Shown here in pieces: positions 31,825-42,615 of a stretch of 64,000 nucleotides of DNA (positions are counted from its first letter, which is position 1; each line of letters opens with the position of its first letter). A model generated the notes under the pieces. That model was given only the letters and a program-made list of their open reading frames with translations. It had not been told where the DNA came from and did no database searches. Origin of the DNA: Oopsacas minuta (lineage: Eukaryota; Porifera; Hexactinellida; Lyssacinosida; Leucopsacidae). The stretch is from the NCBI GenBank assembly GCA_024704765.1, contig JAKMXF010000033.1:558001-622000 (forward strand). Direction: 5' to 3'. The translations under genes and the position numbers were made by a program.

Positions 31825-33549
31825 ATGGCTGATGAGCTAGTAAGCAAGATAGAAGGACTAAACATTACTGGTAAACCTCAGTCTACAGAGACAGGACTAG
31901 TTTATGACGAACTAATGCTTAAGCATGAGTCTCCAATAGAACACCCGGAATGCCCAGCTCGTATAAAACGTATCTACACTGCCATGGCTGAAGCAGGGTT
32001 AGTAGCTAGATGTAAGAGAGTACCTGTTAGAGAGGCGACTAGAGAAGAGCTACTCTCTGTACATGGAGAAGATTATCTTAACATTATGAGGAAATCAGAA
32101 GGCAAGAAACCATCAGATTTAGAATCCTCAGAGTTCGTATTCAACTCTATATACCTGACAGGACAATCTCACAAATGTGCTCTCCTGTCTGCTGGGGGAG
32201 TGGTAGATCTGACCCGTATGGTCTGGCAGGGAGACCTTGCTAATGGAATGGCAGTAGTACGTCCTCCTGGTCACCACGCGGAGAGAGACAATGCAATGGG
32301 TTTCTGTTTCTTCAACAATGTAGCAGTAGCAGCTGAGTTAGCAGTTCAGAAATGGGGTGCAAAACGTGTAGTCATATTTGATTGGGACGTACACCATGGT
32401 AATGGGTCTCAGACAATGTTTGAGGACAATAACAAGATCCTGTATATCAGTATGCATCGCTATATGAATGGGTGTTTCTACCCTCCTGGTAGAACAGGTG
32501 GACACACACACGTAGGAACTGGAAATGGAGCTGGCTATAACGTTAATATAGGATGGAATCATTATAACGTTACTGATGGTGACGTCATGGCTGCTATGCA
32601 TTTTGTATTGCTACCAGTGTTGTCTGAATTTGGACCTGATCTCGTTATAGTGTCAAGTGGATTTGATGCTGCTATTGGGGATCCTCTCGGAGGTTGTGCC
32701 CTCTCTCCTGAGGTGTTTGGATGGATGACACATATGCTTAAGCTGTATGCAGGTGGTAAGATAGTACTTGCTCTAGAAGGCGGTTATAACTTGAATAGTA
32801 TAAGTGAAGCTTCTATACAGTGTATGAAATCACTGTTAGGAGATATTCTACCTTCTCCTCCTCCTCTACAACCATGTTCTGAAGCAATACAGGCTATTTA
32901 TAAGACAATAGATGCCCTCTCTCCTTTCTGGATAAGTCTAGGTAGTCTCAAAACTCAAATAACCATGTTATCTGGTCTGGATTGTGCCAAGAGTCCTACC
33001 GGAGCAGAGAATCCCAGTCCTCGTACTCCTAGGTTTATACAGCAGCCCCCCACCAAGCCTTTAACACGATCAGCAGCTAAGGCAGCAGCTAAGACTACTC
33101 AAGATGATTCTAAACAACCACTCGGTACCATCGGTATTTTAGACTCCAGCCTAGATCCTCGTATGGATAGTATAGCATCTGCTGCACTAGCTCAAGGAGA
33201 AGAGAATGTTACCATGTATGCTGTACAACCTCTACCTACCTGTCCACATGTACTTGAATTGACCAAGATTAACCCAGATGAGCTAGAGATTGATCCCAAG
33301 GCTCCTTGCGCTGTATGCGAGCATACACCGGAGAACTGGATATGTTTACACTGCTATAAAGTATTATGTAGCCGCTATGTAAAGCAACATATGGTAGATC
33401 ATTTCAATGAAACTAACCATTGTTTAACTCTATCATTCTCTGATCTGTCTGTCTGGTGTTATGGATGTGATTACTATATCAACTCAAAGAATGTGGATCT
33501 CCATCCTTACGTGTCAGAACTGCATAAGGCTAAATTTGGACATTTGTGA
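31825..33549 (+). CDS. HDAC6: HDAC6-type deacetylase with one catalytic domain and a ZnF-UBP
   Basis: HDAC6 deacetylates tubulin and other cytoplasmic proteins and binds free ubiquitin C-termini. This 574-residue intronless protein has one class IIb deacetylase domain (about 20-350). Its zinc and catalytic residues are intact: RPPGHHAERD, DWDVHHGNG, SSGFDAAIGDPLGG and LEGGYNLNS. After a Ser/Pro-rich linker comes a C-terminal UBP zinc finger (about 475-570; CAVCEHTPENWICLHC, then paired His) with the tryptophan and Cys/His ligands expected for ubiquitin binding. Vertebrate HDAC6 has two deacetylase domains, so one is missing or was never gained. HDAC10 is less likely because it lacks this zinc finger. 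The start is the ATG in TACCATGG. Confidence 0.92.
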   Translation: MADELVSKIEGLNITGKPQSTETGLVYDELMLKHESPIEHPECPARIKRIYTAMAEAGLVARCKRVPVREATREELLSVHGEDYLNIMRKSEGKKPSDLESSEFVFNSIYLTGQSHKCALLSAGGVVDLTRMVWQGDLANGMAVVRPPGHHAERDNAMGFCFFNNVAVAAELAVQKWGAKRVVIFDWDVHHGNGSQTMFEDNNKILYISMHRYMNGCFYPPGRTGGHTHVGTGNGAGYNVNIGWNHYNVTDGDVMAAMHFVLLPVLSEFGPDLVIVSSGFDAAIGDPLGGCALSPEVFGWMTHMLKLYAGGKIVLALEGGYNLNSISEASIQCMKSLLGDILPSPPPLQPCSEAIQAIYKTIDALSPFWISLGSLKTQITMLSGLDCAKSPTGAENPSPRTPRFIQQPPTKPLTRSAAKAAAKTTQDDSKQPLGTIGILDSSLDPRMDSIASAALAQGEENVTMYAVQPLPTCPHVLELTKINPDELEIDPKAPCAVCEHTPENWICLHCYKVLCSRYVKQHMVDHFNETNHCLTLSFSDLSVWCYGCDYYINSKNVDLHPYVSELHKAKFGHL

Positions 33550-33729
33550 GGATATTTATAGTAAAGTTTGTAGAATTGGATGTTAGTTACCCTCATGAAT
33601 TGTAGATTTATATTTAGTGTCCGTATGTTGTATTATAGATTATACTATTTGTATTGATATTGTTTTTGGGGGTTTTTCCCATTTCACACCCCATTGAATT
33701 TATTCACTTTTTGTTAGCTGTATTCAATA
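33550..33729. other. Short intergenic spacer, HDAC6 to TTLL
   Basis: 180 AT-rich bases with no coding potential. Confidence 0.4.
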
Positions 33730-36700
33730 ATGACTACACCAGACTCATGCCAAATTGACAACGACAATAAAGACAATATTTCAGAGCAAGTTACTGCTAA
33801 ACAATCAGCACAAGATGTTACTGATGGTAATATAGCACAATCTCTTAGCAATGGTAAGTGTATATCATTGATCATTTACAGTCAACTCCCCGTTATATCG
33901 AAGCTCAAGGGACCGCGATAATTCCTTCGCGGATTTGATATAACCTATAAAATTTATGTTACTTTGACGGTTTGGGACCATATTGTACAATTTCAGGCTC
34001 TGATATAAGCGGGTAACCGATATATCCTTGTTCGATATAACCGGAGTTGACTGTAGTTAATAATACCTAATACAAATTCTATGATATCAGATGCTATGCA
34101 GAGTCCAGTTACCAGCAATATAAGCTGTGCTCCATCTTGTGATGTATTGAGTATAGACGGTGAAGAGACAGGAGAGAGTGAGAAGAAGAAAAGAAAGAAG
34201 AAAAAGCTTGGCATAAACCTAATAAATTGTAAATACGACTCTGTTCACAGAGTATCTCGTAGATTCGGTCTGAAAGAAATGGGAGATGATGAAGATTGGG
34301 TTATATTCTGGACCGATGTATCAGTAGCTATGGAGAGGGTAATGGCTCTTAAGAGGTACCAGAAGATTAATCATTTCCCTGGAATGATAGAAATATGCAG
34401 GAAGGATATGCTAGCTCGTAATATTACTCGTATGATGCGTCTCTTCCCTAAAGAATATTATATCACTCCTAAGAGCTGGTGTCTCCCTAGTGAATGGGCT
34501 CAATTACATGACTATCTCAGAGGGAAGAAAGGAAATAAGTGAGTTGATAGTTTAAACGGAAGTTCGACAAGCCGATTCCACGACATTTCCTTTTATGGCA
34601 TTCCACTTATCCATGGTAGATCACCACTAGAGGAGTGCCTCAGAATGACTGGAACGAAATCCGCTAGATCAGCGGTTCCCAACCTGGCTCTATCAACCCC
34701 TAGGTGGGCATTGAAGTCTACGGGAGGAGGTCACAGAATGTTTTAAAATTGGTATAGGGGTCTACGCGTTAATACGGTTGGGGACCGCATCGCTAGAAGA
34801 TAGCCTAACAGTTCAAATTTACACAGGCAATACACCTAGCGTACCGTAAACTGGGGCTATATGGCCCATTGGGTTTGTTTTAGCCCAAATATTGAAATTT
34901 GCTTACGTATCGAATAGATATTGTATTTGTATTCGAATTGTCTACCGATATTTGAAAATTCGTTAAAAATTTGGTAAGTCATTTTCAAGTATAATACTGA
35001 ATCTAATCTAGTTTCTTTGAAACTTTGATATTTGGGCTAAAGCAAACCCAGTGGGCCAAAGTAGCCCCAGATTTGGTACCTACTATATTGCTCTCTACTA
35101 TAGATACCTAATATTCAAGCCAGAAGCTGGTTGTCAAGGTAAAGGCATATTCATAACAAAGAATATTAAAGAAGTTAAACCTACAGAGCGATACATATGT
35201 CAGGAGTACATACAGAAACCTATTCTCATAGACAATTATAAATTTGATCTAAGAATATATGTGCTTATAACTAGCTGTGACCCTCTGCGTGTATTCACGT
35301 ACTATGAAGGGTTAGGTAGATTCTGTACACGAGAGTATCAAGATCCTACTGGACATAATCAGGAAGAGGTAACCTTATAGATTATACAGTGTAATCTCAA
35401 CTAACGGGGTACCGAAAATGCTACATCGCTTCTCCCAATATCCCTGTTCGTGGAGGTTCATTTTTATAGGACTAAGAATTTTCTAGAAATATTTTCAATC
35501 TGTTTCCACATACCCCATTTGTGGCAGTATATATTCAGGTGTGTACTATTATTATATACTTATTCTCAAGGTATATATGCATCTGACAAATTACGCGATT
35601 AATAAACACAGTAAGGATTTCGTAGTAGATGATATGTCAGGGAGTAAGAGAAGATTTGTATCTGTTAACTCTTCTCTGAGAGAGGCCGGATACGATGTAG
35701 AGCAGCTATGGATTGATATTGAAGATGTTATTATAAAAACTCTAATCTCTATACATCCTATACTCAAGCATAACTACAGGTAGTTATTGCATGTAATACC
35801 TATCTGTATTCAGTTTGCAAGTAGAACTCGGATAAGACGTACTCTAGTGGAGTTCGCGCTCGCCTATTAGCAAATCATATTTTGTATGAATTTTCCTTGC
35901 TAAACATGAATTTGTTATTATGCGAACCATTTATCATACAAAACCGCACACACTTAATGTCCATGATCCGAGTACTATTGTATATGCGAATACCTATTAT
36001 ATAACTTGTTTGTAGATCCTGCTTTGCTCATCATACAATTACTAGTGCTTGTTTCGAGATTCTAGGGTTTGACATACTCATAGACCGCAAGGTAAGACCT
36101 CTCCTATTAGAAGTTAACCACTCCCCAAGTTTCCACACAGATGCCCCAATGGATAAAGATATCAAGGAAGGTCTATTATATGAGACATTAAATCTGATAG
36201 ATCTGGGATCGTGTGATAAACGTAAGTGCCAGGAAGAGGAACGAAAGCGTGTACAGGAGAGACTGTTTACGAAACGTCCCCCTAAGGATCGTAAAGAGGA
36301 GGAGACAGTATTAGCTAACTATCTAGAACATCTAGCTATACACGAGAAAAAACATATGAAAGGATTTAAACTCATTTATCCGAATGGAAACGAAGAAAAG
36401 TATGCTAAATATTTTGAGCAGAGTGCCTCTCTCTTCGGAGAGACAGCTGCTTCCAGAGCTCGTCAGGAGTGTGCTAAGAATCAGAGATTAGAGCTTGAAG
36501 CTAAACAGAAGCAGTATGACGAATTTAAGCAGGGTCCTGTTAAGAAACCTCCAGCTGCCCCCAAGGCCCCCAAACCTGAGAGTCCTGTACGTGAGAAGGC
36601 TGAGACTAAGAACAAACCTCTCTTCACACTCTATGACAAATACAAGAAGAGTGTAACCCCCTCTGTGTCCTCTCAGCCCCAGATACTCCCTGAGGGAGAG

Positions 36701-37498
36701 AGGGATAGTAGTAGACCCTTGAGTATAGCAGATGATGAGGAATTAGAAAGACTCGCATTAATGCTCCAACGTGATAGTCTCGTGCGTAGCACGGGTATAG
36801 CTGAACAGCTGTACAGTATATTGGACGGGGTTAACAGTCCCCCAACTAATCAACGCCCCCCTCCACCCACACACCCTCTCCCCATTAACAGACCCCTAGC
36901 CATGTTGTCAAATAACCTCCAATATATACCTAAAATGCTACCAAACATATATACACTGGATCAAGAAATGAATAGGGCATTAGTAACCAGGGAGAGAACT
37001 CTCGTTGATTATTTTCCTAAGCTTAACAAAAAGCGTCCTAGCAATTACCGTGTTAACTGTGATGTTTCGCAGAACTTTGCACCTGATAATTCCATGGATT
37101 ATCGTAGCAACAGTTCTAACCGTAGGAATTCATTTGGAATGTGGCCTGTGAAATCACAGAGTGATCAAAATATGTGTGCTCGTCTTATGAAACAAGATTT
37201 CCTTCTCACTCCACATGTAGTCAATACTGGTAACCCGAGCTCTTACGACACACAAGACCACCTGTCAGACATGGGTACAGGAGGCAAGGGGTCCTCTTCT
37301 ACTCAGCTCCAGCTTGTGTCACAATCCGCAGCGTTGTCTCACCGTCCCGACTTAAACGTAATCGGTAAAAGACATAATATTCCATCTGATAACGTTAAAA
37401 TGAACAGGACACAGAGAATACGTGAAGCTACTAACTCAATCAAAGTCAAACAACTTGTATTGCAATCACAGAGCCAATCAAACTTACTACTGCCCTAA
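33730..37498 (+). CDS. TTLL6: TTLL6/TTLL13-type tubulin polyglutamylase (5 exons)
   Basis: Adds glutamate side chains to tubulin tails in axonemes and centrioles. Exons: 33730-33853, 34091-34538, 35104-35368, 35571-35779 and 36016-37498; phases agree at every junction, giving 842 residues. The TTL domain starts at LGINLINCKYDSVHR in exon 2, with HFPGMIEICRKDMLARN. ATP-grasp motifs follow in exons 3-5: FKPEAGCQGKGIFIT, FDLRIYVLITS, MHLTNYAINKH and LLEVNHSPSF. The positive region after the TTL core (KRKCQEEERKRVQERL) fits the microtubule-binding domain of autonomous glutamylases such as TTLL6, 7 and 13. The last 350 residues are low complexity. TTLL6 and TTLL13 cannot be separated by eye. Introns 1 and 2 carry MITEs. 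Confidence 0.92.
33879..34056. repeat. MITE with CAGTCAACTCC inverted ends, in TTLL intron 1
   Basis: The left end TACAGTCAACTCCCCGTTAT and the right end ATAACCGGAGTTGACTGTA are inverted complements over about 25 bases and are flanked by TA. Internal TATATCGAA/TTCGATATA motifs are also inverted. It is the best-preserved member of the family. Confidence 0.8.
34675..34796. repeat. hAT-type MITE in TTLL intron 2
   Basis: Inverted ends CAGCGGTTCCCAACC and GGTTGGGGACCGC. The flanks CGCTAGAT and CGCTAGAA look like an 8-bp target duplication, as made by hAT transposases. Other copies lie near 29935, 37848 and 43172. Confidence 0.75.
34851..35070. repeat. MITE with long CTGGGGCTA inverted ends, in TTLL intron 2
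   Basis: The left end CTGGGGCTATATGGCCCATT and the complementary right end (GGGCCAAAGTAGCCCCAG) share about 45 bases, including TTTAGCCCAAATAT. The right end stops only 33 bases before the exon 3 acceptor. No clear target duplication is seen. Confidence 0.75.
35387..35540. repeat. MITE-like fragment, CAGTGTAACCTC family, in TTLL intron 3
   Basis: Begins TACAGTGTAATCTCAACTAACGGGG, like 21236 and 55730. The right side is degraded (GTGGAGGTTCATTTTTATAG inside). Boundaries are approximate. Confidence 0.45.
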
Positions 37499-37847
37499 TC
37501 CTAATCCAATTACACTGGTATGATCTACTGATACTCTTGGCGTGGTAAGTATGCACACACTCAATGCTTAAATAATTCGCATGCTGGCTCTATTATATTT
37601 TTATGTGTACTACTATCAGTCACTCATCTCAGATACCTGTACATGTGTAATCTAATGATACCATACAATATACCTATATGTGGTTTATCAAGGGATAATT
37701 AGGCAGGTAGATTGTGTAGTATACGTTAATAGGGAATTCCAAGCTGCCATCATCCTAATCGACTGTACTTTCTTCTAACGTTTTTTGGGCATTTTGTGTT
37801 TTTGTGTTTTTGTGTAATTGCTCATAGAAAGAATCATATTATACCCT

Positions 37848-38021
37848 GCGGTTCCTATTTCGCTCGTGGACCCCAGATATGCTCCCCTATACCACTTTAA
37901 GTTTTAACACATTCTGTGAACACTCTCATAGGCTGTAATACAAATTTTGAGATCCTATGGAACCTTGCTGTCGTCCGTGGACTACCAAGGGGTTCATATA
38001 CCCCAGGGTTGGTAACCGATG
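37848..38021. repeat. hAT-type MITE, diverged
   Basis: Left end CTGCGGTTCCTATTTCGCTC followed by GTGGACCCC; right end GGGGTTCATATACCCC then AGGGTTGGTAACCGATG. It shares GTGGACCCC and the inverted ends with the 43172 copy. Confidence 0.6.
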
Positions 38022-38492
38022 TAGTTGTACAAACCTAAATTACCATTTCACTGTCTTACTCTTGTCTATTGTTATATTTTCCTGTGAATATACTCTTTGT
38101 TTGTAACTTATACATGAGATTCAACTGCAATCTTCAATGAATTCTTTATTTAGCGAAATATTTATTTGGTTACCTTTACTTATACTTAGATGAAAAGACA
38201 ATTTATTGCGATATTAAGAATACATGAGAGTACACTAAACATCATGCCATTTCATCAACGGTATATACTGGTTTCCTTATGAATGGATTATACTATTGTT
38301 AGCGAATATTCTTACAAGATAGAATTGTAAAGTCGAGGTTAATACATGGCTTTTCATTTAAGGTTATGTGCTATGAATCGTGTTTTCAGATTATTCGTAG
38401 TTTTGCTTTGTTTTGTACCGAGCTGTACCACATGTAAATTGTCCTCTCCTTTACCTAGGAATCCAAGAGAAATAATATTCGCTTATTTTTTA

Positions 38493-38665
38493 ATGCAGCT
38501 CCTAACAGGAGATGCCCTAATCCTAATGGCATGGACGATGTAGAACGTCTGTCCGTCCGTCCATTCGTCCGCGCGGCGTGCGAAATCTAACAGTTCGATT
38601 TACATCAAATTGGTATACTTAGATTTTGGGTCGGAGATTTGCACGCAATTTTCACACCTTTTTAT
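38493..38665 (+). repeat. Dispersed repeat, copy 1
   Basis: Matches, in inverse orientation, 49961-50140. Shared blocks are GGAGATGCCCTAAT, GGCATGG(A/G)CGAT, AAATCTA(A/G)CAGT, AAATTGGTA and GATTTGCAC in the same order. It contains a (GTCC)n run near 38550-38563 absent from the other copy. No terminal inverted repeats are seen, so it may be a SINE or a fragment of a longer element. Confidence 0.65.
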
Positions 38666-39462
38666 GTAACTTCAAAAGCATGCTAGAGATTAGGTTTCAA
38701 CATGTTGTCAGGGGTAATAGCTAGAGGTTTGTTTAACTGCTAGTCATAGGTAATCGAGTGTATAGATTTCAATTTGCAAGCTTTTTGCGAGGACTTTGTA
38801 TTGTTTTATGTTATATAATGGCATAATACGTAATTGATACTTTTTTGAAGTCCCAGAGTGACTTATATCTCGTTTCAATTTTTGCATGAAGTTCAAGACA
38901 AAATTATGCGATAAGCCAAATATAGATTATTAATAATTTCAGTTTGTATACTACTTGTAACTGTTGCGTAGATTTTTCATTGCAATACACTTATTCTTCA
39001 ACACGTTTTATCCAAATCTGATCAATAATATCAAAAAGTATTCATGTAGTTTTGTTCTCATGGTAGGACTTGTGATATTGTCCCCACATGAAACACCATT
39101 TACTATGATACGTTACAAATTTAATATTCAGGAGCATTTATTGATATTTATTGCAACTAAAAATGCTCTAAGCATTGTTTATATATTTTTCACTAAGCAA
39201 TGCTATGATTAATACAATATTTCTATTGTTGCTCCATGGTTCTTGCTCATAGTTTCCATTCTTTACGGCAATCATATTTATCATAATACAAGATCCTAGC
39301 TTTTGTCCAGGCTTTTCTCTGTCGGGCACTTTGTCTTGCAGGGGCTCTCCTGGGATGGCATTTTGGACGGTAACATATTGATCCTATACAAATTTGACGG
39401 TATACACGTGAATATATCAATTTTTACTATTACTCTGATGTAGAATAGTTTCTGCTAATAGC

Positions 39463-41169
39463 ATGAGTTGTAGTAACGAGTTCATCGTAGAAGCTAAAGC
39501 GAATGAAGGCTGTTGGAAGCCTGCTAGTGTATTCGGTCACCTACAAACCGAAGGAATGTGGCTAGTGTCTGTTTACTTACTAGATAATCCTAGTGTTGAA
39601 GTGCATGTGCCTTTAGAGGGTATTAGATGGCCGAGAGTTAGCAAAGTACATCAAAACATTATTTTGAATAATAAAATGGAAGTGGAGTATTGTGTCAAAC
39701 ATGATAATTATATGAAAAATGGGATTTATAAGTGGGTGGTAGGAGAGATTATAGAATTTCAAGAAGAAAAGTGTCTAGTTAAAACAGAAGTAGAGGAAAT
39801 TAATATCGCTACCGATCGACTAGTCATACACGCTGATATCTTAACTTTCAGAGACGAGAATGTTCAAATATTTACAAGCTACATTGATATTGTTGGAGAA
39901 TTGAAAAACTTATATTTTAACTCCGAATCTCTTAAAATAATTTGTAAAGATGTAGAGGCTCTTACAGTTAATTACAGAGAGAATGAAGGCAAGCTAAATG
40001 TTCTCTCAATTAAACCTCGAACAGTACACCTTTGCAAAACTTATCATCAAAAACGCAGCAAGATAGCATCCCTAGGGAAAATTACTACTACGAGTAGTAC
40101 TAGTGTGGGGAAAACTGACACACAAATTGAGCAGAGTGCACTCAGCGAAACTTTGAAAATAGACAGTAAACTAATGGGCCTTGCTGTAGGTTATAACAAA
40201 ATAAACTATCAAAAAGCTTGTAGAGTTGATGGAATTACATCTATACAAATACTAAATAACACATTTATAATAGAAGGTACACACCCCAAGGCTGTGAAGG
40301 AAGCTATTGATAAGCTAGACGTGATTAGCGTTGTAGAATACTTTCCACTTTGCAATGAACATAAAATTGAAGGAATTAGAAATGGTAAAATAAGAGAAAT
40401 AGTTCTGATAGATAAAGGCCATTCCTCTAAGAACATGAAAGTGAAATTAGTTGGTAGAAGAGCTGAAGTAGATTTCGCTATTAAATCCCTTAATGACATG
40501 AAAATGGCTGAAAGAATTGGTTACAAGCCCCCGAAAGCAAAACATGCGTCGTATGAAGTACAACAAGATGGATCTAGACTTCTATACGCTACAAAGGACT
40601 GTAAACCTAATAAGCCTCATAGAATGAATTCAGATATTCCCTACTATACGAGAAATAATTTTCTTATTGCTTCCGAATCTGATAGCTCTCCTCTTACTCC
40701 ACCCGAAAAATCATTTACTAAGACTCTTCAAGATAAATCTTATGAGAATAATAACCAAGCTCAAAGGCAGCCTTTCTTTCAACAAACTGAGAATATGAGC
40801 CCTGTCCCATGTGGCGCTAAGCCTGTTACTACAGAATTTATAGAAACAGATTCTCCCAAAAGCACTCAAACACGAGCTAAAGGATTAACAAAAGGCCGTA
40901 ATAGGAAGATATATCGACAACGTAGTGACCATTCTATTTGTAATATTGAGATATGTAATTCTAAATATGAGCATGGCTATGGAGAAACTTGGGACAAAGG
41001 AAAGGACCCATACCCACATGAATTTAGGGGAAAGGGAAAAGAAAAATATCATCAAAATTCGAAGAAAGCACATTCTGAAAATAATGTCCAAGTAAAAGAT
41101 AAATTCTCTTCTATCCCAACAGAAGATTTTAACTGTTTAGACGATGTATTTACTGAAACTTCTCAATAA
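39463..41169 (+). CDS. FMR1/FXR-like: FMRP/FXR-family RNA-binding protein, divergent
   Basis: 568-residue intronless protein. The N-terminus (about 6-130) resembles the tandem Agenet/Tudor domains of FMRP (FIVEAKANEGCWKPASV, then VHVPLEGIRWPR). A segment near 235-345 aligns with the two KH domains: LMGLAVGYNKINYQKACRV corresponds to LMGLAIGTHGANIQQARKV in FMRP. The KH1 GxxG loop, which holds RNA, is lost (GYNK), and KH2 has only a shifted NGK. The C-terminal 200 residues are low complexity, with Gln, Ser and Lys-Gly patches (RAKGLTKGRNRK, FRGKGKEK) in place of a classic RGG box. FMRP regulates mRNA translation and transport; RNA binding here may be weakened or rely on the tail. I am confident of the family but not of the ancestry of this paralogue. 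Confidence 0.8.
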   Translation: MSCSNEFIVEAKANEGCWKPASVFGHLQTEGMWLVSVYLLDNPSVEVHVPLEGIRWPRVSKVHQNIILNNKMEVEYCVKHDNYMKNGIYKWVVGEIIEFQEEKCLVKTEVEEINIATDRLVIHADILTFRDENVQIFTSYIDIVGELKNLYFNSESLKIICKDVEALTVNYRENEGKLNVLSIKPRTVHLCKTYHQKRSKIASLGKITTTSSTSVGKTDTQIEQSALSETLKIDSKLMGLAVGYNKINYQKACRVDGITSIQILNNTFIIEGTHPKAVKEAIDKLDVISVVEYFPLCNEHKIEGIRNGKIREIVLIDKGHSSKNMKVKLVGRRAEVDFAIKSLNDMKMAERIGYKPPKAKHASYEVQQDGSRLLYATKDCKPNKPHRMNSDIPYYTRNNFLIASESDSSPLTPPEKSFTKTLQDKSYENNNQAQRQPFFQQTENMSPVPCGAKPVTTEFIETDSPKSTQTRAKGLTKGRNRKIYRQRSDHSICNIEICNSKYEHGYGETWDKGKDPYPHEFRGKGKEKYHQNSKKAHSENNVQVKDKFSSIPTEDFNCLDDVFTETSQ

Positions 41170-42360
41170 TGATTGACTTATGTTTCGATTTTAAATTCAA
41201 GCTATCGCTAGTTGTCAGTATTTTTTACTTTTTCGTTTCTATCGTGGATTGACTTACATGTATAGTAAATAATTGTAAATTCATTAGCTATTATCTATTG
41301 TACTTTCTTTGTATAATATGTTTTACATTTCTTTTGTTCTCAAACAAAGGTATAATATATGTAGAAATTATTTATGTTTGGTGCTTGCATTTGTACTTCT
41401 AATCCTCGCTCTTTTGTTTTCGTTTAAGCTGTCAAGTAACATGATGTGGGAATCACACTAAACCATACTTGCAACAGTTCATTTACTGCACCTGGATAGA
41501 TGAATTATTTAGAATCCTACTTTTGCTATGTTACCTTTATCTTACCCGGTTACGTATGATGACGGAAATTACCTCTATAGCTACTGATAACAGAATTTCC
41601 ATACGAGGAGATTATTGTAATTCTATTAATCCTTAATTAATGAATTAGTTAAGGCATACCTTTCCCTCTCCAGAGCTAAGCTCAAAACAAGTTATGTACT
41701 TTCAAAATGGCATACTATTGACCCTTATTGCCCTCAGCATTTTACAAATACGCTAATACGTTCAAATTAAATCAGTCAATATAAGTCTAGCATTATATTG
41801 CTGTTATTCTGCTTAGAACGAGGGAACTAATCTAATTAAGAATTAATCAAATAATTAATATGTGTATAGTACAATAGCTATCATATATATATATATACAT
41901 ATACAGGCGAATTATTACTTTGCAATATTTATCACATGGATTTTTCAGAAATCTTCTTTGGATAAAAATGGTCGTCGAATTAACCTAAGAATATTATACG
42001 TAGCAATTATTAATTCTATGAATAAATTTGGAGTTGCTTAAATATGGTTGCTTAAATATGCTTACTTAATCGTTATTTATTTAATTACTTGAATTATCTT
42101 TTGTATATATATATATATCCTCAAAAATTATATACATTCGTATAGTGTTATTCACTCCCATAGCGTATATAATACTTTGTAGATAGCAAAGTTTTATTGA
42201 TTATTTCCAGAAGAACCACGTATTTAATAATATAACTTTACAATGTGCGTACAATGCATTAATTATTAGCTTAAGTCTGTAAACATCTAGCGAATGTGTA
42301 GAATGCATAGACGCCAGCTTATTAGCTCTAGCAAGGTTGTCGCAAGCTCGGTCACATTCC
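41170..42360. other. Intergenic, FXR-like gene to small ORF
   Basis: Strongly AT-rich. A (TA)n microsatellite lies at about 41886-41905 and another at about 42103-42118. I see no coding potential or recognisable element. Confidence 0.5.
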
Positions 42361-42615
42361 TCATTCCAGTTTTTCGAATCTCTCCTTCTTTGCGCGTAAA
42401 GATTTTACTTCAGCTTTGAGTTGTGCGAATTCTATCTGTAACTTTTTCTTCTCATTCTCGAGAATTTCTTGTAAGTCCTTCATGTCTTCCTCGCTATCGT
42501 ATTCGTCTGAATCGACATCAGATCTTAGATGTTGCCTACGTTGTGCAATTCTACTTGACCGGCCGCAATCGCTTGGTTGCTGCCTTGTATGTCTAGTGGT
42601 TCTTCTGATCGACAT
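42361..42615 (-). CDS. Possible small coiled-coil protein (84 residues)
   Basis: ATG at 42615. The N-terminal third is basic and Arg/Gln rich; then an acidic patch (DVDSDEYDSEEDMKD) leads into a predicted coiled coil with regular Leu/Ile heptads (LQEILENEKKKLQIEFAQLK). It ends after EKLE. Composition is far from random for this AT-rich region, so it may be a real micro-protein or the 3' exon of a larger gene. No family is recognised and no upstream exon was identified. Confidence 0.4.
   Translation of the reverse strand: MSIRRTTRHTRQQPSDCGRSSRIAQRRQHLRSDVDSDEYDSEEDMKDLQEILENEKKKLQIEFAQLKAEVKSLRAKKERFEKLE

Larger units (their letters stand above)
37499..39462. other. Intergenic, TTLL to FXR-like gene
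   Basis: About 2 kb with two dispersed repeats (listed separately), a short TTTTGTG tandem run near 37795-37815, and otherwise unremarkable AT-rich sequence. The 65-codon open frame at 38346 has a signal-peptide-like start but runs into a dispersed repeat; I do not call it. Confidence 0.5.

Noticed and set aside
38346-38543. Small secreted protein with a signal-peptide-like start
   Set aside because: The second half is translated from a dispersed repeat also present at 49961-50140, and no further exon was seen.
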